64,000 bases of DNA from Rhodoferax saidenbachensis (GTDB taxonomy: Bacteria; Pseudomonadota; Gammaproteobacteria; Burkholderiales; Burkholderiaceae_C), in contig NZ_CP019239.1 in NCBI RefSeq assembly GCF_001955715.1, forward strand, positions 3,224,001 to 3,288,000, given 5' to 3'. The translations under genes and the position numbers were made by a program. Below the pieces are notes generated by a model that saw only the letters and a program-made list of their open reading frames with translations, was not told the DNA's origin and did no database searches. Of this stretch, positions 62,951 to 64,000 are shown in pieces; position 1 is the stretch's first letter; each line of letters begins with the position of its first letter.

Positions 62951-64000
62951 ATGCCCACACCTATCCCAACGCCTCTGCAGTTTGATGTACTGATCGTCGG
63001 CAGCGGTCTGGCCGGCCTCTCCGCCGCGCTCTTACTGCCCGCCACCACCCGCGTGGCCATATTGACCAAACGCGCGGTGCGCGAAGGCTCCAGCGGCTGG
63101 GCCCAGGGTGGCATCGCCGCCGTGTGGGACAAAGACGACAGCTTTGCCGCCCACGTGGATGACACGCTGGTGGCTGGCGCCGGCCTGTGCGACCTGGCCG
63201 CCACGCAGTTCGTCGTGGAACAAGCGCCGCAGGCCATTGCCTGGCTGCAAAAACTGGGCGTGCCGTTTTCCAAAGAAGACGGCCACTTGCACCTGACGCG
63301 CGAAGGCGGCCACAGCGCGCGGCGCATCGTGCACGTGACCGACGCGACCGGTGCCGCTGTGCAACAAACCCTGATCGAAAAGGTCAAGGCCAGCCCCAAC
63401 GTCACGCTGTTTGAGCACCACACGTTGGTCGACCTGATCACCACCGCCAAGCTGGGCCAACCCGGTCCCAACCGGAGCGTGGGCCTGTACGCGCTAGACG
63501 ACGACACCGACGAAGTACTGACCTTCCAGGCCCCGCACACCATTCTGGCCACCGGCGGCGCGGGCAAGGTTTATCTCTACACCACCAACCCCGACACGGC
63601 CACGGGTGACGGCATTGCCGCCGCCTGGCGCGCGGGCTGCAGCGTGCAGAACATGGAGTTCATCCAGTTCCACCCCACCTGTCTGTACCACCCGCATGCC
63701 AAGTCCTTCCTGATCAGCGAAGCCGTGCGCGGCGAAGGCGGGCGATTGTTGCTGCCGGACGGCACACGCTTCATGCCCGCCCACGACGACCGCGCCGAAC
63801 TCGCGCCGCGCGACGTGGTGGCGCGCGCGATTGACTTCGAGATGAAGAAAGGCGGCTTTGACTGCGTCTACCTCGACATCTCGCACCAGCCGTTGGCGTT
63901 TATCCAGGAGCACTTTCCCAACATCTATGCACGCTGCCTGGAGCTGGGCATCGACATGGCCAAGCAGCCGATCCCCGTGGTGCCCGCAGCGCACTACACC
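62951..64000 (+). CDS. nadB: L-aspartate oxidase (N-terminal 350 codons, runs off the window)
   Basis: The frame from ATG 62951 is open to the window end. NadB oxidises L-aspartate to iminoaspartate, the first step of de novo NAD synthesis. FAD-binding QFDVLIVGSGLAGLSAALLLP lies at 10-30, followed by REGSSGWAQGGIAAVWD, the substrate-site HLTREGGHSARRIVHVTDATG, ILATGGAGKVYLYTTNPDTATGDGIA and EFIQFHPTCLYHP...LISEAVRGEGG. The catalytic region HDDRAELAPRDVVARAI is present. The C-terminal third lies outside the window. Confidence 0.95.
   Translation, partial: MPTPIPTPLQFDVLIVGSGLAGLSAALLLPATTRVAILTKRAVREGSSGWAQGGIAAVWDKDDSFAAHVDDTLVAGAGLCDLAATQFVVEQAPQAIAWLQKLGVPFSKEDGHLHLTREGGHSARRIVHVTDATGAAVQQTLIEKVKASPNVTLFEHHTLVDLITTAKLGQPGPNRSVGLYALDDDTDEVLTFQAPHTILATGGAGKVYLYTTNPDTATGDGIAAAWRAGCSVQNMEFIQFHPTCLYHPHAKSFLISEAVRGEGGRLLLPDGTRFMPAHDDRAELAPRDVVARAIDFEMKKGGFDCVYLDISHQPLAFIQEHFPNIYARCLELGIDMAKQPIPVVPAAHYT

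Overview
This window is a gene-dense, high-GC bacterial chromosome segment. It most likely comes from a betaproteobacterium of the family Comamonadaceae (Rhodoferax/Polaromonas/Acidovorax relatives). The evidence is the style of the housekeeping genes (serS, ispH, metG, trpS, apbC), two orphan Bug/TctC-type solute receptors, and a scattered repeat built around GCTATCAAAAGCATAGC-like arms that I associate with this family. I see no prophage, CRISPR array, plasmid functions or recognisable defence island. One complete IS1182-like element is present. The assignment to family is an inference from recognition, not from a search.

Layout. 1-2.3 kb: end of an amidohydrolase gene, a zinc sugar dehydrogenase and a short uronate reductase-like protein (sugar-acid catabolism). 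2.4-4.1 kb: the insertion sequence. 4.2-6.9 kb: LysR regulator divergent from a ureidoimidazoline (OHCU) decarboxylase and a Bug receptor. 7-12 kb: zinc alcohol dehydrogenase, FabH-like ketosynthase, LysE exporter, beta-lactamase-fold hydrolase, GNAT enzyme, ferredoxin. 12.1-17.6 kb: AMP-forming acyl-CoA ligase, two multi-haem cytochromes c, and a lipoprotein nucleotidase. 17.6-24 kb: hybrid histidine kinase, RluA-type pseudouridine synthase, PHP phosphoesterase, YciO-type protein, site-2 protease and TrpS, closely packed on one strand.

24-31 kb: a likely sensory operon (secreted Cache protein, chemoreceptor, nitrobindin-like protein, small unknown protein), then a complete polyamine ABC transporter. 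31-36.7 kb: a second Bug receptor, tRNA-Ser(CGA) directly after serS, then ispH-fkpB, and divergently radC-smr. 36.8-42.8 kb: three overlapping genes (bile-acid-symporter-like, SDR, EamA), a flavin monooxygenase plus SDR, and a divergent IclR regulator. 42.9-46.7 kb: orphan histidine kinase, lipocalin, collagen-like mini-lipoprotein, DoxX protein, a group II truncated haemoglobin and the decayed remnant of a second one.

46.8-56.2 kb: a large FtsX-type permease without its ATPase, then a formate/oxalate module read leftwards (LysR, OFA antiporter, FdhF/YdeP-type molybdoenzyme, an 85-residue linker protein, FdhD), then a nitroreductase. 56.2-64 kb: Mrp/ApbC, patatin-like lipase, LysR divergent from azoreductase, MetG and the first 350 codons of NadB.

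The most unusual content is in repeats rather than in genes. One roughly 55-bp element occurs between genes and also, in frame, inside metG, a polyamine-transporter ATPase gene and a yciO-like gene, and it supplies the last codons of a nitroreductase. Two other repeat families form palindromes at gene ends.
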